DNA of 56,755 nt from assembly GCA_018268135.1 (NCBI GenBank), contig JAFDXD010000164.1, forward strand, positions 1-56,755. Reading direction: 5' to 3'. Position numbers and translations under genes: made by a program. Below, piece by piece: positions 19,228 to 27,878 of the stretch (the stretch's first letter is position 1; every line of letters begins with the position of its first letter). Source of the DNA: Bacteroidota bacterium. Its GTDB lineage: Bacteria > Bacteroidota > Bacteroidia > Chitinophagales > Chitinophagaceae. A model generated the notes under the pieces. The model had not been told where the DNA came from. It saw only the letters and a list, made by a program, of their open reading frames with translations, and did no database searches.

Positions 19228-19641
19228 ATGAACCACACTATTCAAAAAACAGAAAGAATCGCATTAGGCTTATCAACCCTATTTTTAATGGGAGCTACAC
19301 AAGGCGTATATGCAAAACCAATTACCAACAATCCTACAGAAATTAAATTTTTAGGAAGCGTAAAAAAACAACCCGTATTTCAATTAGATTTAAATAATAC
19401 TGAGTCAGATACTTACGATATTGTAGTAAAAAACAGTAACGGCTATGAAATTTTTTCTGAAAAATTAAACGGCGCCAATTTGTCTCGCAAATATCGGTTA
19501 GATATTAGTGAAGAAGAATTAAGCTCACCGGATTTTAGCCTTACTTTTGAAATAACATCGCTAAAAACAAACCGTACAAAATCGTATAAAGTAAGTCAAA
19601 AAAGCCAGTACATTCAAAATTTTGAAATAGCGGCGCTTTAA
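19228..19641 (+). CDS. small exported protein, unknown function
   Basis: This 137-residue protein has a signal sequence (about residues 8-28, IALGLSTLFLMG...VYA), then a small domain of alternating beta strands (residues 35-135) with the look of an Ig-like or carbohydrate-binding-type sandwich; this is only an impression of pattern. The ORF opens at 19162, but the consensus promoter puts the transcription start near 19164, so the ATG at 19228 must be used. A consensus promoter and its own terminator make it a single-gene unit that is probably well expressed. I do not recognise the family. Confidence 0.7.
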   Translation: MNHTIQKTERIALGLSTLFLMGATQGVYAKPITNNPTEIKFLGSVKKQPVFQLDLNNTESDTYDIVVKNSNGYEIFSEKLNGANLSRKYRLDISEEELSSPDFSLTFEITSLKTNRTKSYKVSQKSQYIQNFEIAAL

Positions 19642-19662
19642 TAAAATTTTAACTGAAAACGA

Positions 19663-19700
19663 AAATGCCTGCCTGTAAAACCTACTTGCAGGCATTTCAT
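19663..19700 (+). terminator. 10-bp stem terminator
   Basis: AAATGCCTGC (19663-19672) and GCAGGCATTT (19688-19697) pair perfectly around a 15-nt loop. It lies 21 bp after the stop of the small exported-protein gene. Confidence 0.7.
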
Positions 19701-19778
19701 TTAAACCTGGTAAAGAATTTTTATTTTCAATCAAATGATTTAATTTATTTTTAAGGTTGATTGTATAAATAAATTAAA

Positions 19779-21329
19779 ATGCTTTACAATTTTTCTGACA
19801 CGCTCTTCCAGTTGATACACTCACTTGAAAAATCTGAGAAAAGGCATTTTAAGCTTTATATTAAAAGAAGTTCATCAAAAGAAGACCTTAAAATAATACG
19901 GCTATTTGATGCCATAGACCGCCAATCAGAATATGATGAAAAGCAATTGCTAAAAACGCTCAGTGATTTTACCAAACCACAATTTTCTAACCTAAAGACC
20001 CATTTATACAAACAATTGCTTGCAAGCCTTCGCCTGTTAAAAACCAATGACAATATTGATTTAAAGCTGAGTGAACATTTAGACAATGCCCGCCTGCTTT
20101 ATAACAAGGGATTAAAAATACAAAGCCTTCACATTTTAGAAAGAGCAAAAGAAATGGCAAGGGCCAATCAAAAAATGAATTTTTTGGTACAGGCTATTTC
20201 ACTCGAAAAAAAAATTGAAACACTGCATATTACCCGAAGCTCGCTTGAAAAAACAGAGGAAATGGCAAGCGAAGCCATTGCCATCAGCGAACATATTGAC
20301 AGGGTTACCCGCCTGTCTAACCTTGCATTATTACTATACAGGTGGTATATAAAAAACGGCCATGCACGCAATGTAGAAGACGAAAAAGGTATTCGTAAAT
20401 TTTTTAAAGAATCTCTGCCAGCCAATGCAAATGCCATCACCGGGTTTTACGAAAAACTTTATTTGTATCAAAGCTATTGCTGGTACAGCTTTATTCGGCA
20501 GGATTTTTTAATGTACTATCGATATAGCCAAAAATGGATTGAGCTATATAAAGAACATGAAGTAATGGTAGCGGTAGAAACCGGCCATTACATCAAAGGA
20601 ATGCATACTGTTTTAAATGCACATTTTGATTTAAGAAATTTCAAAAATTTTAGTATTACGCTAAGGCAATTTGAAGAATTTGCCAAAACACCCATTGCCA
20701 ACCAACATGATAATTTTCGTACACACACTTCTATTTATATCAACAGCGCAAAAATAAACTGGTGCCTGATGACGGGTAATTTTAAAGAAGGTGTAAGCAT
20801 TGTGCCCGAAATTGAAAACAAATTAAAAGAATATGCTCTCTTTGTTGACAATCACCGTATCGTAGTATTTAATTACAAATTTGCATCTCTTTACTTTGGC
20901 GATGGCAATTATAGCAGGGCAATTGACTATCTGCATAAAATAATAAATGATAACCCTTATGGCCTCCGAAACGATTTACAGTGCTATGCCCGGCTTATGC
21001 ATTTGCTTTGCCATTATGAATTAGGTAATGAAGAAATACTGGAACCACTGATAAAATCAGTATATCGCTTTATGGCCAAGCTAAAAAACTTAACAATTGT
21101 AGAAGAAGCCATCTTTAGTTTTTTGCGCCATTCATTTAAATTAAAACCTCAGCAATTACAATCGGAGCTAAAAGATTTTCTAAAAAAAATAAAGCATTTA
21201 GAAAAAAACCGTTTCGAAACCCGGTCATTTGCCTATCTCGATATCATATCATGGTTAGAAAGTAAAATAGAAGGAAGACCCGTAGGCGAAATTATTCATC
21301 AAAAATATTTAAACAGCCCACATAAATAA
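19779..21329 (+). CDS. TPR-like helical protein, unknown function
   Basis: This 516-residue protein is all-helical by eye, without signal peptide or membrane segment. Residues 110-400 show loosely repeated helix pairs rich in aromatic and Ala/Leu positions, as in tetratricopeptide-like solenoids. The N-terminal 100 residues (YNFSDTLFQLIHSLEKSEKR...) look like a separate helical domain found in a conserved Bacteroidota hypothetical family. Such proteins usually act as protein-protein scaffolds; no enzymatic motif is seen. It is preceded by a terminator and followed by a repeat and a broken gene, so it is probably transcribed alone. Confidence 0.7.
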   Translation: MLYNFSDTLFQLIHSLEKSEKRHFKLYIKRSSSKEDLKIIRLFDAIDRQSEYDEKQLLKTLSDFTKPQFSNLKTHLYKQLLASLRLLKTNDNIDLKLSEHLDNARLLYNKGLKIQSLHILERAKEMARANQKMNFLVQAISLEKKIETLHITRSSLEKTEEMASEAIAISEHIDRVTRLSNLALLLYRWYIKNGHARNVEDEKGIRKFFKESLPANANAITGFYEKLYLYQSYCWYSFIRQDFLMYYRYSQKWIELYKEHEVMVAVETGHYIKGMHTVLNAHFDLRNFKNFSITLRQFEEFAKTPIANQHDNFRTHTSIYINSAKINWCLMTGNFKEGVSIVPEIENKLKEYALFVDNHRIVVFNYKFASLYFGDGNYSRAIDYLHKIINDNPYGLRNDLQCYARLMHLLCHYELGNEEILEPLIKSVYRFMAKLKNLTIVEEAIFSFLRHSFKLKPQQLQSELKDFLKKIKHLEKNRFETRSFAYLDIISWLESKIEGRPVGEIIHQKYLNSPHK

Positions 21330-21380
21330 ATGCTCCGGCTAATTCAATGTATTCTGCAAAATTTAAGTTTTAATTTTTTT

Positions 21381-21423
21381 CAGCCTTAATTTTTTATTTC
21401 TTTTGTATCAAGACAAAAAAATA
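21381..21423 (-). repeat. dispersed hairpin repeat, copy 1
   Basis: On the minus strand this 43-bp block reads TTTTGT-CTTGAT-ACAAAA followed by an A-rich stretch and AAGGCTG. It aligns at about 80% identity with 48966-49010. The first part is a hairpin with a 6-nt loop. It lies just after the TPR-like gene, where it may also work as a terminator. Confidence 0.6.
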
Positions 21424-21493
21424 AAGAAACCTCTAATAAAAATAAAGGTTTGAAATTAAAATACCCAAGCCTGTTTCTGTAAATTATTTTCCA

Positions 21494-21850
21494 TCATTCA
21501 GGTTCTCTAAAAGGTTTACCTACGCCTGTATTAATAAAATCAGTGAGGCTATTGGTGAATTGACCCCATCCGGCTATACAAATTTCATAACACTCTACCT
21601 GTGGTGTTAAGCCAAAATGTGTAAGTTTTAATGTAGTGAAATTACTCCTATCAGCTATTTCCCACACAATTTTTGTATTAATCCACTCCGTTTTATTCTT
21701 TAATGCCGGAAGGTCAATCAATGAATCTGTTACTATCCACACTACTTTTTTATTTAGTAAAAGTTCTTCAACCTTTCTTACCGGTTGCTGTCCTCAGCAA
21801 CCGGAACTTTCTATAACCTGACTCACTAAAAAAATTACCAATAAAATCAA
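21494..21850 (-). pseudogene. broken AHSA1/SRPBCC-domain gene
   Basis: The frame from 21742 down to 21494 encodes the C-terminal half of an AHSA1 (SRPBCC) domain: WIVTDSLIDL, KTEWINTKIVWEI, LTHFGLTPQVECYE and INTGVGKPF are all typical. The same frame continues upstream without indel as RKVEELLLNKKVV, then meets an in-frame TGA at 21794-21796, and beyond it a hydrophobic stretch ending in SSGC, like a lipoprotein signal, starting at a TTG (21848-21850). The N-terminal half of a normal AHSA1 domain is missing. The TGA lies in the middle of a perfect 24-bp palindrome. It is most simply read as a decayed or rearranged gene. A short functional ORF starting at GTG 21742 cannot be excluded but would be half a domain. 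Confidence 0.6.
21781..21804. repeat. perfect 10-bp inverted repeat inside broken gene
   Basis: CCGGTTGCTG (21781-21790) and CAGCAACCGG (21795-21804) form a perfect stem with the 4-nt loop TCCT. It is unusually GC-rich for this region and contains the stop codon of the broken frame. Confidence 0.8.
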
Positions 21851-21978
21851 ATAGTTTCAAATGCACAGATACGTATTGCACAAATGCCATGCTGCATATC
21901 TGCGCCAGTAGAAGTTGCCTGCAATTCCAATGTTGTACTAAAATTACTTATCACCGTTTTGATTTTTATTACAATTGA
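21847..21978 (-). pseudogene. possible tail of a decayed gene
   Basis: There are 43 open codons on the minus strand, ending ...ICAIRICAFETI before a TGA, without an ATG at the head. A GTG (at about 21961) could start a 35-residue peptide. Its TGA overlaps the TTG of the downstream broken frame as TTGA, the kind of 4-nt overlap seen between co-translated genes. I do not recognise the sequence. Confidence 0.25.
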
Positions 21979-22022
21979 TTATTCAAAAAAAGTTACACAT
22001 ATCTTAAATATTTTCAAATTTG

Positions 22023-22517
22023 TCATATAGAATTTATAAAATAGATCAGAAGTATAATGAAAATAAAAAGGTCTGTCCATAAAGCAAATTTTTCATTGAT
22101 GCCTGACTCTTTTTTAATTGCATGTTGCAATCCTGCTATTCCAAAATAAAGCCCACTTGCAAATGCACTTACAATTCTCCAATCAGGTTTAAACAAAGAA
22201 ATTATCGCCACTATTCCAAAACAGATATTTGCAAATCCTAATTCCCGAAGGATGGGAAAACAATCAGGATTATCAAGATTAAAAATTTGCTTTGCTGTAA
22301 ATTCAGGATTAAAAACCTGTTTTATCCCTGCCAAAAACAACCGAAGCCCAACAGCCGAAAAAATAAACCATTTACCCAGTAAACCAATATTCAGTCTTAC
22401 ATTGGAACTATAATACTCTGCTATTATGCCTATTAAGGGTATTAAAAAAGTCAAAGCACTTACGCTAATCGCATAAAACTTATTTATTTTATCATTCTCA
22501 TTCATGGTTGTATTCAT
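22023..22517 (-). CDS. four-span integral membrane protein, unknown
   Basis: This 164-residue protein has four predicted membrane segments (about residues 16-33, 48-64, 93-115 and 145-163). It has the short conserved-looking stretch LRELGFANICFGIVAI, and a CFP motif just before it. It has no signal peptide and no recognisable catalytic motif. It may belong to one of the small DUF membrane families (DUF6790-like is a guess). It stands alone between the broken AHSA1 region and the divergent ABC transporter operon. Confidence 0.6.
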   Translation of the reverse strand: MNTTMNENDKINKFYAISVSALTFLIPLIGIIAEYYSSNVRLNIGLLGKWFIFSAVGLRLFLAGIKQVFNPEFTAKQIFNLDNPDCFPILRELGFANICFGIVAIISLFKPDWRIVSAFASGLYFGIAGLQHAIKKESGINEKFALWTDLFIFIILLIYFINSI

Positions 22518-22681
22518 AATATTAAGCTGGGAAATTTATATTATTGCAAAGTTAAAATATACAAACTATTCCTCACTTTTTATACAACTTGCCCATTGAT
22601 AATTATAACAAAAGAAAAGCTGTAACATCTTCATACAAAATGGATATTACTCTTTTTTCTATTCTTAGCCATTTTTCAATG

Positions 22682-22689
22682 TAATTTTG
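22682..22689 (+). promoter_or_regulatory. -7 element of the ABC exporter operon
   Basis: TAATTTTG fits TAnnTTTG and lies 35 bp before the ATG. No clear TTTG is found 20 nt upstream. Confidence 0.45.
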
Positions 22690-22724
22690 CAAACTATCTT
22701 ATTTTACAATAAAAGGTATAGTCA

Positions 22725-24545
22725 ATGAAAATATTGTTACATTATTTAAAACCATTAAAATGGTTGGTGGTCATTTCGCTTACCATGGCTGCCATCAACC
22801 AGGTATTTTCATTGCTTGACCCCTACTTTGCCGGTAAGCTTATTGATCTTTTTGTAATACATCCGCAGTATTACGATAAAGCTAAAACCATTCCCCGTAC
22901 AGAGCATGCGTATATAATGCAGGTATTAAAATATCTGGGCATCTTAATAGGCGTTGCAATGGTAAGCCGAATTGCCAAGGCATTTCAGGATTATTTCAGC
23001 AATGTTGTTATTCAAAAATTTGGCGCCAACATTTTTACAGACGGTTTAAAACACAGCCTTAAACTCCCCTATGCCGATTTTGAAGACCAGCGTAGTGGCG
23101 AAACCCTAAGCATCCTTACCAAAGTAAGAACCGATACCGAAAAATTTATTACATCATTTATCAATATCGTTTTCGTCATTTTTATCGGGTTAATATTTGT
23201 TACCATTTATGCTTTTACTCTTCACTGGTCTATTGTAGTAGTTTATTTAATTGGTGCTGTATTATTGAGCTGGCTCACCAGCCTGCTTAGCCGAAAAATA
23301 AAAGGCATACAAAAAAATATTGTAAAAGAAACCAATGCACTTGCCGGCAGCACCACCGAAAGCCTGCGGAATATTGAACTGGTAAAAAGCCTTGGCCTTA
23401 CCAATCAGGAAGTAGAAAGGCTAAATAAAAACACATACAAAATATTGGGGCTGGAACTTAAAAAAGTGAAAAGTATCAGAATGCTAAGTTTTGTGCAAGG
23501 TACTTTTATCAATCTTTTGAGGCAGTTCATCCTCTTTACATTGCTCTACCTGGTTTTTAAAAATACCATTACACCGGGGCAATACCTTACCATGATTTTT
23601 TATTCATTTTTTATTTTTGGCCCATTGCAGGAAATAGGCAATATCATCATTTCATACAGAGAAGCAGAAGCTTCATTAATAAATTTTGACAACCTGATGA
23701 AGCGTACACCCGAAGCGGAGCCTCTCCACCCCATTCCTTTGGGAAATATAGAGACCCTGGCTTTTAATAACGTAATATTTAAACACAATAGCGCCACACA
23801 CCGGGCCATTGATAATATTAGTTTTACTGTTCAAAATGGCGAAACCATTGCCTTTGTTGGCCCCTCAGGCTCAGGCAAATCTACCCTGATGAAATTATTA
23901 GTAGGGCTTTACCGCCCTCAACAAGGCAAAATTTTATACAATCAACTTGATGAAACAGAAATTTCTTTTGACGACTTGCGCAAGCAAATAGGTTTTGTAA
24001 CACAGGATACCAACCTTTTTAGCGGCACCATTAAAGAAAATTTAATGTTTGTAAATCCATCTGCAAGCGAAACTCAATTGAATGACGCTTTACAAAAAGC
24101 AAGCTGTACACAATTGCTTGCAAGGGCAGAGCATGGGTTAGATACTATGATTGGCGAAGGCGGTTTAAAATTAAGCGGAGGCGAAAAACAACGAATTTCC
24201 ATTGCTCGTGCACTGCTTCGCAATCCGCACATATTAATTTTTGATGAAGCTACTTCTGCCCTCGATTCTATCACCGAAGAAGAAATCACTAATACCATCA
24301 AAAATATTTCGTCCTTAAAAGAGCAAATCACTATTTTAATTGCACATCGCTTAAGTACTATTATGCATGCCGACAGAATTTATGTATTGGAAAAAGGCGT
24401 AGTAGTAGAAACCGGCTCTCACGAAAAACTTTTAGAGGAAAAAGGGTTGTATTATGCCATGTGGCGCCAGCAAATTGGCGAAAGAAAAAAAATTAGCCCG
24501 GCTATTATTAATATTGCAAAAGAAAATTCTGTATCCAAAAATTAA
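22725..24545 (+). CDS. ABC exporter, fused permease and ATPase
   Basis: This 606-residue half-transporter is of the MsbA/multidrug exporter type. Six membrane helices fill about residues 15-310. The ATPase domain follows, with Walker A GPSGSGKST near residue 379, the signature LSGGE near 482, Walker B ILIFDEATSALD near 502 and the switch His in IAHRLS. It works as a homodimer or heterodimer in the inner membrane and exports a lipid, drug or peptide; the substrate cannot be told. The next gene starts 4 bp after its stop, and DUF983 follows, so these three form a likely operon. Confidence 0.9.
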   Translation: MKILLHYLKPLKWLVVISLTMAAINQVFSLLDPYFAGKLIDLFVIHPQYYDKAKTIPRTEHAYIMQVLKYLGILIGVAMVSRIAKAFQDYFSNVVIQKFGANIFTDGLKHSLKLPYADFEDQRSGETLSILTKVRTDTEKFITSFINIVFVIFIGLIFVTIYAFTLHWSIVVVYLIGAVLLSWLTSLLSRKIKGIQKNIVKETNALAGSTTESLRNIELVKSLGLTNQEVERLNKNTYKILGLELKKVKSIRMLSFVQGTFINLLRQFILFTLLYLVFKNTITPGQYLTMIFYSFFIFGPLQEIGNIIISYREAEASLINFDNLMKRTPEAEPLHPIPLGNIETLAFNNVIFKHNSATHRAIDNISFTVQNGETIAFVGPSGSGKSTLMKLLVGLYRPQQGKILYNQLDETEISFDDLRKQIGFVTQDTNLFSGTIKENLMFVNPSASETQLNDALQKASCTQLLARAEHGLDTMIGEGGLKLSGGEKQRISIARALLRNPHILIFDEATSALDSITEEEITNTIKNISSLKEQITILIAHRLSTIMHADRIYVLEKGVVVETGSHEKLLEEKGLYYAMWRQQIGERKKISPAIINIAKENSVSKN

Positions 24546-24549
24546 TACT

Positions 24550-24804
24550 ATGAGCGCATTACAACTATTAGGCTTAGCAGCAGGCACTATTACTTCCATT
24601 ACTTTTTTACCACAGGTAATTCAAATATGGAAAACAAAATCTGCAAAAGATATCTCAATGTTTATGCTAATGCTATTGATATTGGGTGTATCTATGTGGC
24701 TTACTTATGGCATACTAGTAATGGATGCTGCCATTATTTATACCAACAGCATGGTATTAATCATGAGCCTGATAATGTTATATTTTAAAGTAAAGTTCAA
24801 ATAA
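24550..24804 (+). CDS. SemiSWEET/PQ-loop sugar transporter-like protein
   Basis: This 84-residue protein has three membrane helices and the PQ-loop signature TFLPQVIQIWKTKSAKDIS in the first helix and loop, with the LTYG segment in the second. This size and motif are those of bacterial SemiSWEETs, which dimerise to form a sugar uniporter in the inner membrane. The frame is open from 24454 inside the ABC gene; the ATG at 24550, 4 bp after the ABC stop, gives the family's normal length. Translation is probably coupled to the ABC gene. The sugar specificity is unknown. Confidence 0.88.
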   Translation: MSALQLLGLAAGTITSITFLPQVIQIWKTKSAKDISMFMLMLLILGVSMWLTYGILVMDAAIIYTNSMVLIMSLIMLYFKVKFK

Positions 24805-24809
24805 AAAAA

Positions 24810-25250
24810 ATGGCAAAAAATAATAAACTTTCAAAGCCCGGTTATTTGTGGAGCGTATTTACCATGCGCTGCCCCCGCTGCCGCAAAGGGCCCATGTATA
24901 AAAGTAGCAATGCATATAAAAATTTATCTCTCAAACATATTTTTGATATGTATGATCATTGCCCCGAGTGCCGGCAAAAATTTGATATGGAACCCGGCTT
25001 TTGGTATGGCACCGGTTATGTAAGCTATGCATTAACAGTAGCTATATCTGTAGCTACATTTATAGCCTGGTGGGTGTTAATCGGCATTTCTACAGAAGAC
25101 AACAGAATCTTTTACTGGCTCGGCGTTAATGGTTTATTGTTGATAATACTTCAGCCCTGGCTCATGCGCCTTAGCCGCACTCTTTACCTTTATTTCTTTG
25201 TAAAGTATGATGAAGATTTTGAAACGCACCTGCCCAAAGAGTTTGATTAA
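24810..25250 (+). CDS. DUF983 family membrane protein
   Basis: This 146-residue protein has the DUF983 pattern: a zinc-ribbon-like Cys pair MRCPRCRKG (about residues 19-27), a second pair CPEC, then EPGFWYGTGYVSYAL leading into two membrane helices (about residues 68-90 and 98-120). Its function is unknown throughout the family. It begins 5 bp after the SemiSWEET gene and ends the three-gene group, followed by a strong terminator. The C-terminal cytoplasmic tail is acidic. Confidence 0.85.
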   Translation: MAKNNKLSKPGYLWSVFTMRCPRCRKGPMYKSSNAYKNLSLKHIFDMYDHCPECRQKFDMEPGFWYGTGYVSYALTVAISVATFIAWWVLIGISTEDNRIFYWLGVNGLLLIILQPWLMRLSRTLYLYFFVKYDEDFETHLPKEFD

Positions 25251-25280
25251 AGTAAAAATATTTTTGGCAATGATTAAAAC

Positions 25281-25319
25281 AAATATAAATGCCCATTAAA
25301 TAAATGGGCATTTATATTT
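25281..25319. terminator. 17-bp perfect stem, bidirectional terminator
   Basis: Positions 25281-25297 and 25303-25319 are perfect inverted repeats (core TGCCCATT / AATGGGCA) with a 5-nt loop and A/T runs on both sides. It separates the convergent DUF983 and thiolase genes. Confidence 0.85.
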
Positions 25320-25362
25320 GCAATTGCTCTCATCAATAAGCATTGCTACAGTAGATATTTTC

Positions 25363-26541
25363 TTAATCAATATTTTCAATAATGCCTGCAATGCCCTGGC
25401 CACCGCCTACACAGGCTGTTACAATACCATATTTTTTCTTTAATCGCTTCATATCATTTATAATCTGAATGGTAAGTTTACAACCCGTACATCCCAATGG
25501 ATGCCCCAATGCAATAGCTCCGCCATTTATATTTACTATATCATTATTAAGGCCTAAGGTTCGTATTACCGCCAGCGATTGCGAAGCAAAAGCCTCATTC
25601 AATTCTATCAAATCAATATTTGCAAGGCTCATTCCGGCTTGCTTTAACACTTTGGGCACAGCCTCTACCGGGCCAATACCCATTATGCGTGGGTGTACTC
25701 CTGCGCTTGCACAATTTACCAGACGGGCAATGGGTTTCAATCCCAGTTCATGTATCATCCTTTCACTCATCACCAGCACAAAAGCAGCGCCATCACTGGT
25801 TTGAGATGAGTTGCCAGCCGTAACTACTCCCCCTGCAGCAAATGCAGGTTTTAGTTTTGCAAGCCCTTCCATACTTGTATCATACCGTACTCCCTCATCA
25901 GTATCTACCACATAATTTTTTGTTTTGCGTTTGCCCTTTTCATCTACATACACCTGCTCTACATTGATGGGCAAAATACCACTTTTAAAATATCCTTCCT
26001 TAATAGCATTGCCCGCTTTCTTATGACTATTCATACTAAAAGCATCCTGATCTTCCCGGCTAATATTATACTCTTTAGCCACCGCTTCGGCTGTAAGGCC
26101 CATGCCCAAATAATAATCAGGCTCTTCTTTGGCAATACTGTACGAGGGTACCGTCTTCCAGCCCGATGTTGGCACCAGGCTCATGCTCTCCGTACCACCT
26201 GCAATAATACACTCCGCCATGCCTGTTCTTATTTTTGCCGTTGCCAGGGCAATACTTTCAAGCCCACTGGCACAATAGCGGTTAATAGTAATGCCCGGCG
26301 CACTAAAGCCAACCGCTTTAGCAGCAATTATTCTTCCCACCTGCAAGCCCTGCTCCGCCTCTGGTACAGCATTGCCTACTATCACATCATCCACACGGCT
26401 TTTATCCAACTGAGGTACAGATGCCAGCAGGCCCTGTATCACTTCTATTGCCAGGTCGTCAGGCCTTGTAAATCTAAATCCACCTTTTTTACTTTTTGTA
26501 ATAGCAGTTCTATACCCTGCTACAATGTATGCTTCCTGCAT
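25363..26541 (-). CDS. fadA: acetyl-CoA acyltransferase (thiolase)
   Basis: This 392-residue thiolase has all catalytic residues: Cys90 in NRYCASGLES (acyl-enzyme), His in GGAIALGHPLG near residue 349, and Cys in TACVGGGQG near 379. It condenses two acetyl-CoA or cleaves 3-ketoacyl-CoA; the sequence is of the FadA type, so fatty-acid beta-oxidation is more likely than PHB synthesis, but no fadB-like gene is next to it. It is a cytoplasmic enzyme. A copy of the dispersed 65-bp repeat begins 5 bp upstream of its ATG and fills its predicted 5' leader. A -7 box lies beyond it at 26682-26689. Confidence 0.9.
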   Translation of the reverse strand: MQEAYIVAGYRTAITKSKKGGFRFTRPDDLAIEVIQGLLASVPQLDKSRVDDVIVGNAVPEAEQGLQVGRIIAAKAVGFSAPGITINRYCASGLESIALATAKIRTGMAECIIAGGTESMSLVPTSGWKTVPSYSIAKEEPDYYLGMGLTAEAVAKEYNISREDQDAFSMNSHKKAGNAIKEGYFKSGILPINVEQVYVDEKGKRKTKNYVVDTDEGVRYDTSMEGLAKLKPAFAAGGVVTAGNSSQTSDGAAFVLVMSERMIHELGLKPIARLVNCASAGVHPRIMGIGPVEAVPKVLKQAGMSLANIDLIELNEAFASQSLAVIRTLGLNNDIVNINGGAIALGHPLGCTGCKLTIQIINDMKRLKKKYGIVTACVGGGQGIAGIIENID

Positions 26542-26545
26542 AATA

Positions 26546-26612
26546 TTTTTTTTATGTACCCGGCTGCAAATCGCTAATCAGCTTCATTGGCGTCGCACTC
26601 TTGTACGTTAGT
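26546..26612 (-). repeat. dispersed ~65-bp element, copy A
   Basis: Read on the minus strand the element begins with GTACAAGAGTGCGACGC, has a 24-nt variable middle, then AGCCGGG, and ends in an A-run at 26546-26553. The same parts in the same order and spacing occur at 48064-48128 and 51718-51788. The A-run end abuts the thiolase start codon. Confidence 0.8.
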
Positions 26613-26681
26613 AATTTTATGGAGCAATAACCATTTTTATTTCTTATTTAAAAAAATGGTTGTTTATGCAACTTTATGAAT

Positions 26682-26689
26682 CAAAGTTA
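26682..26689 (-). promoter_or_regulatory. -7 element for the thiolase gene
   Basis: TAACTTTG on the minus strand fits TAnnTTTG. It would start a transcript near 26675, giving a leader of about 135 nt that contains repeat copy A. Confidence 0.4.
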
Positions 26690-26727
26690 TTATTTCTAAT
26701 CAAAACAAAAAACTAAAAACAGTAACT

Positions 26728-26735
26728 TATTTTTG
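26728..26735 (+). promoter_or_regulatory. -7 element directly before pyrD
   Basis: TATTTTTG fits TAnnTTTG and ends 5 bp before the pyrD ATG, so a transcript from it would be nearly leaderless. No -33 TTTG is present at the expected distance. Confidence 0.35.
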
Positions 26736-26740
26736 CAGCC

Positions 26741-27802
26741 ATGTATAAATTTATCCGCTCGGTATTATTTCTTTTTGATGCAGAAAAAGTACACCACTTT
26801 GCAATGAATGCCTTAAGATTATTGTGCAGCAATGGTTTGGCAAAAAAATGGATACAAAAAAAATACCAGCCCGGGGCAGGCAATAAGGTTACCACTATAT
26901 TTAACAAGCCCTTTCTCAATAAAGTAGGCCTGGCTGCCGGCTTTGATAAAAATGCAAAATATTTAAACGAACTACAAGCCCTCGGCTTTGGGTTTGTAGA
27001 GATTGGTACGGTTACTCCTCTGCCGCAAGCAGGCAACGATACCCCAAGATTATTCAGGCTTCCAAAAGATAAAGCCCTAATAAACCGCATGGGCTTTAAT
27101 AATGATGGAGTGGAAGCAGTAGCAGCCAGGCTCAAAGAATGGCAGCTTAAGAACGATTCCGCTACCAATTCTAAAAATTCACTCATCATCGGTGGCAATA
27201 TTGGCAAAAATAAAGTTACCCCCAACGATGATGCCTGGCTTGATTATGAAAAATGTTTTATTGCCCTGCATGATTGGGTAGATTATTTTGTAGTAAATGT
27301 TAGCTCGCCCAACACTCCCGGCTTAAGAGCCTTGCAGGAAAAAGAATCTTTAAGAAAAATATTAACCAACCTGCAGCAGGTAAATGCATCAAAAAATATC
27401 AGCAGGCCCATTCTATTAAAAATAGCGCCAGACCTCACTATAGAGCAGGTAGATGATGTAATAAGCCTTGCTAAAGAAATAAATTTAGATGGCCTTGTAG
27501 TGGCCAATACTACTATAAACAGGGATGGCCTGCTTACGCCACAAGCTGATTTAAATAAAATAGGCGCCGGAGGCCTTAGCGGGCAGCCTTTAAAAAAGCA
27601 AAGCACACAATTAGTACAATATATTTATCAGCAAACAAATGGCCAAATACCCATCATAGCAAGCGGTGGAATTTTTACCGGCCCCGATGCTCTTGAAAAA
27701 ATAAAAGCAGGAGCCTCACTCGTACAGGTTTGGACGGGTTTTATTTACGAAGGCCCCGCCATCATTAAGAATATTGCAAATCATATTACCGCCCAATTGT
27801 AA
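26741..27802 (+). CDS. pyrD: dihydroorotate dehydrogenase (quinone), class 2
   Basis: This 353-residue flavoenzyme oxidises dihydroorotate to orotate and passes electrons to the quinone pool, the fourth step of pyrimidine synthesis. The N-terminal helical part (residues 1-45) is the membrane-associated region of class 2 enzymes. Motifs include LAAGFDKNA, LINRMGFNN (FMN binding), NVSSPNTPGLR with the catalytic Ser of class 2, and IASGGIF near the C-terminus. Length is normal. It stands alone between the divergent thiolase gene and terC, and it is not linked to pyrC. Confidence 0.93.
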   Translation: MYKFIRSVLFLFDAEKVHHFAMNALRLLCSNGLAKKWIQKKYQPGAGNKVTTIFNKPFLNKVGLAAGFDKNAKYLNELQALGFGFVEIGTVTPLPQAGNDTPRLFRLPKDKALINRMGFNNDGVEAVAARLKEWQLKNDSATNSKNSLIIGGNIGKNKVTPNDDAWLDYEKCFIALHDWVDYFVVNVSSPNTPGLRALQEKESLRKILTNLQQVNASKNISRPILLKIAPDLTIEQVDDVISLAKEINLDGLVVANTTINRDGLLTPQADLNKIGAGGLSGQPLKKQSTQLVQYIYQQTNGQIPIIASGGIFTGPDALEKIKAGASLVQVWTGFIYEGPAIIKNIANHITAQL

Positions 27803-27878
27803 TGAAATATTAATAAACACTTTTTCCAATTCGCTATTAATATTTTACTTTGCGTCTTTTCGGTTATAAAAAAATTAA

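Noticed and set aside
26023-26577. 184-codon plus-strand open frame opposite the thiolase gene
   Set aside because: It is the antisense shadow of a well-conserved thiolase with all catalytic residues; its translation is rich in Cys, His and Tyr and resembles no protein.
26713-27225. 170-codon minus-strand open frame opposite pyrD
   Set aside because: It is the shadow of pyrD, with no start context or family features of its own.
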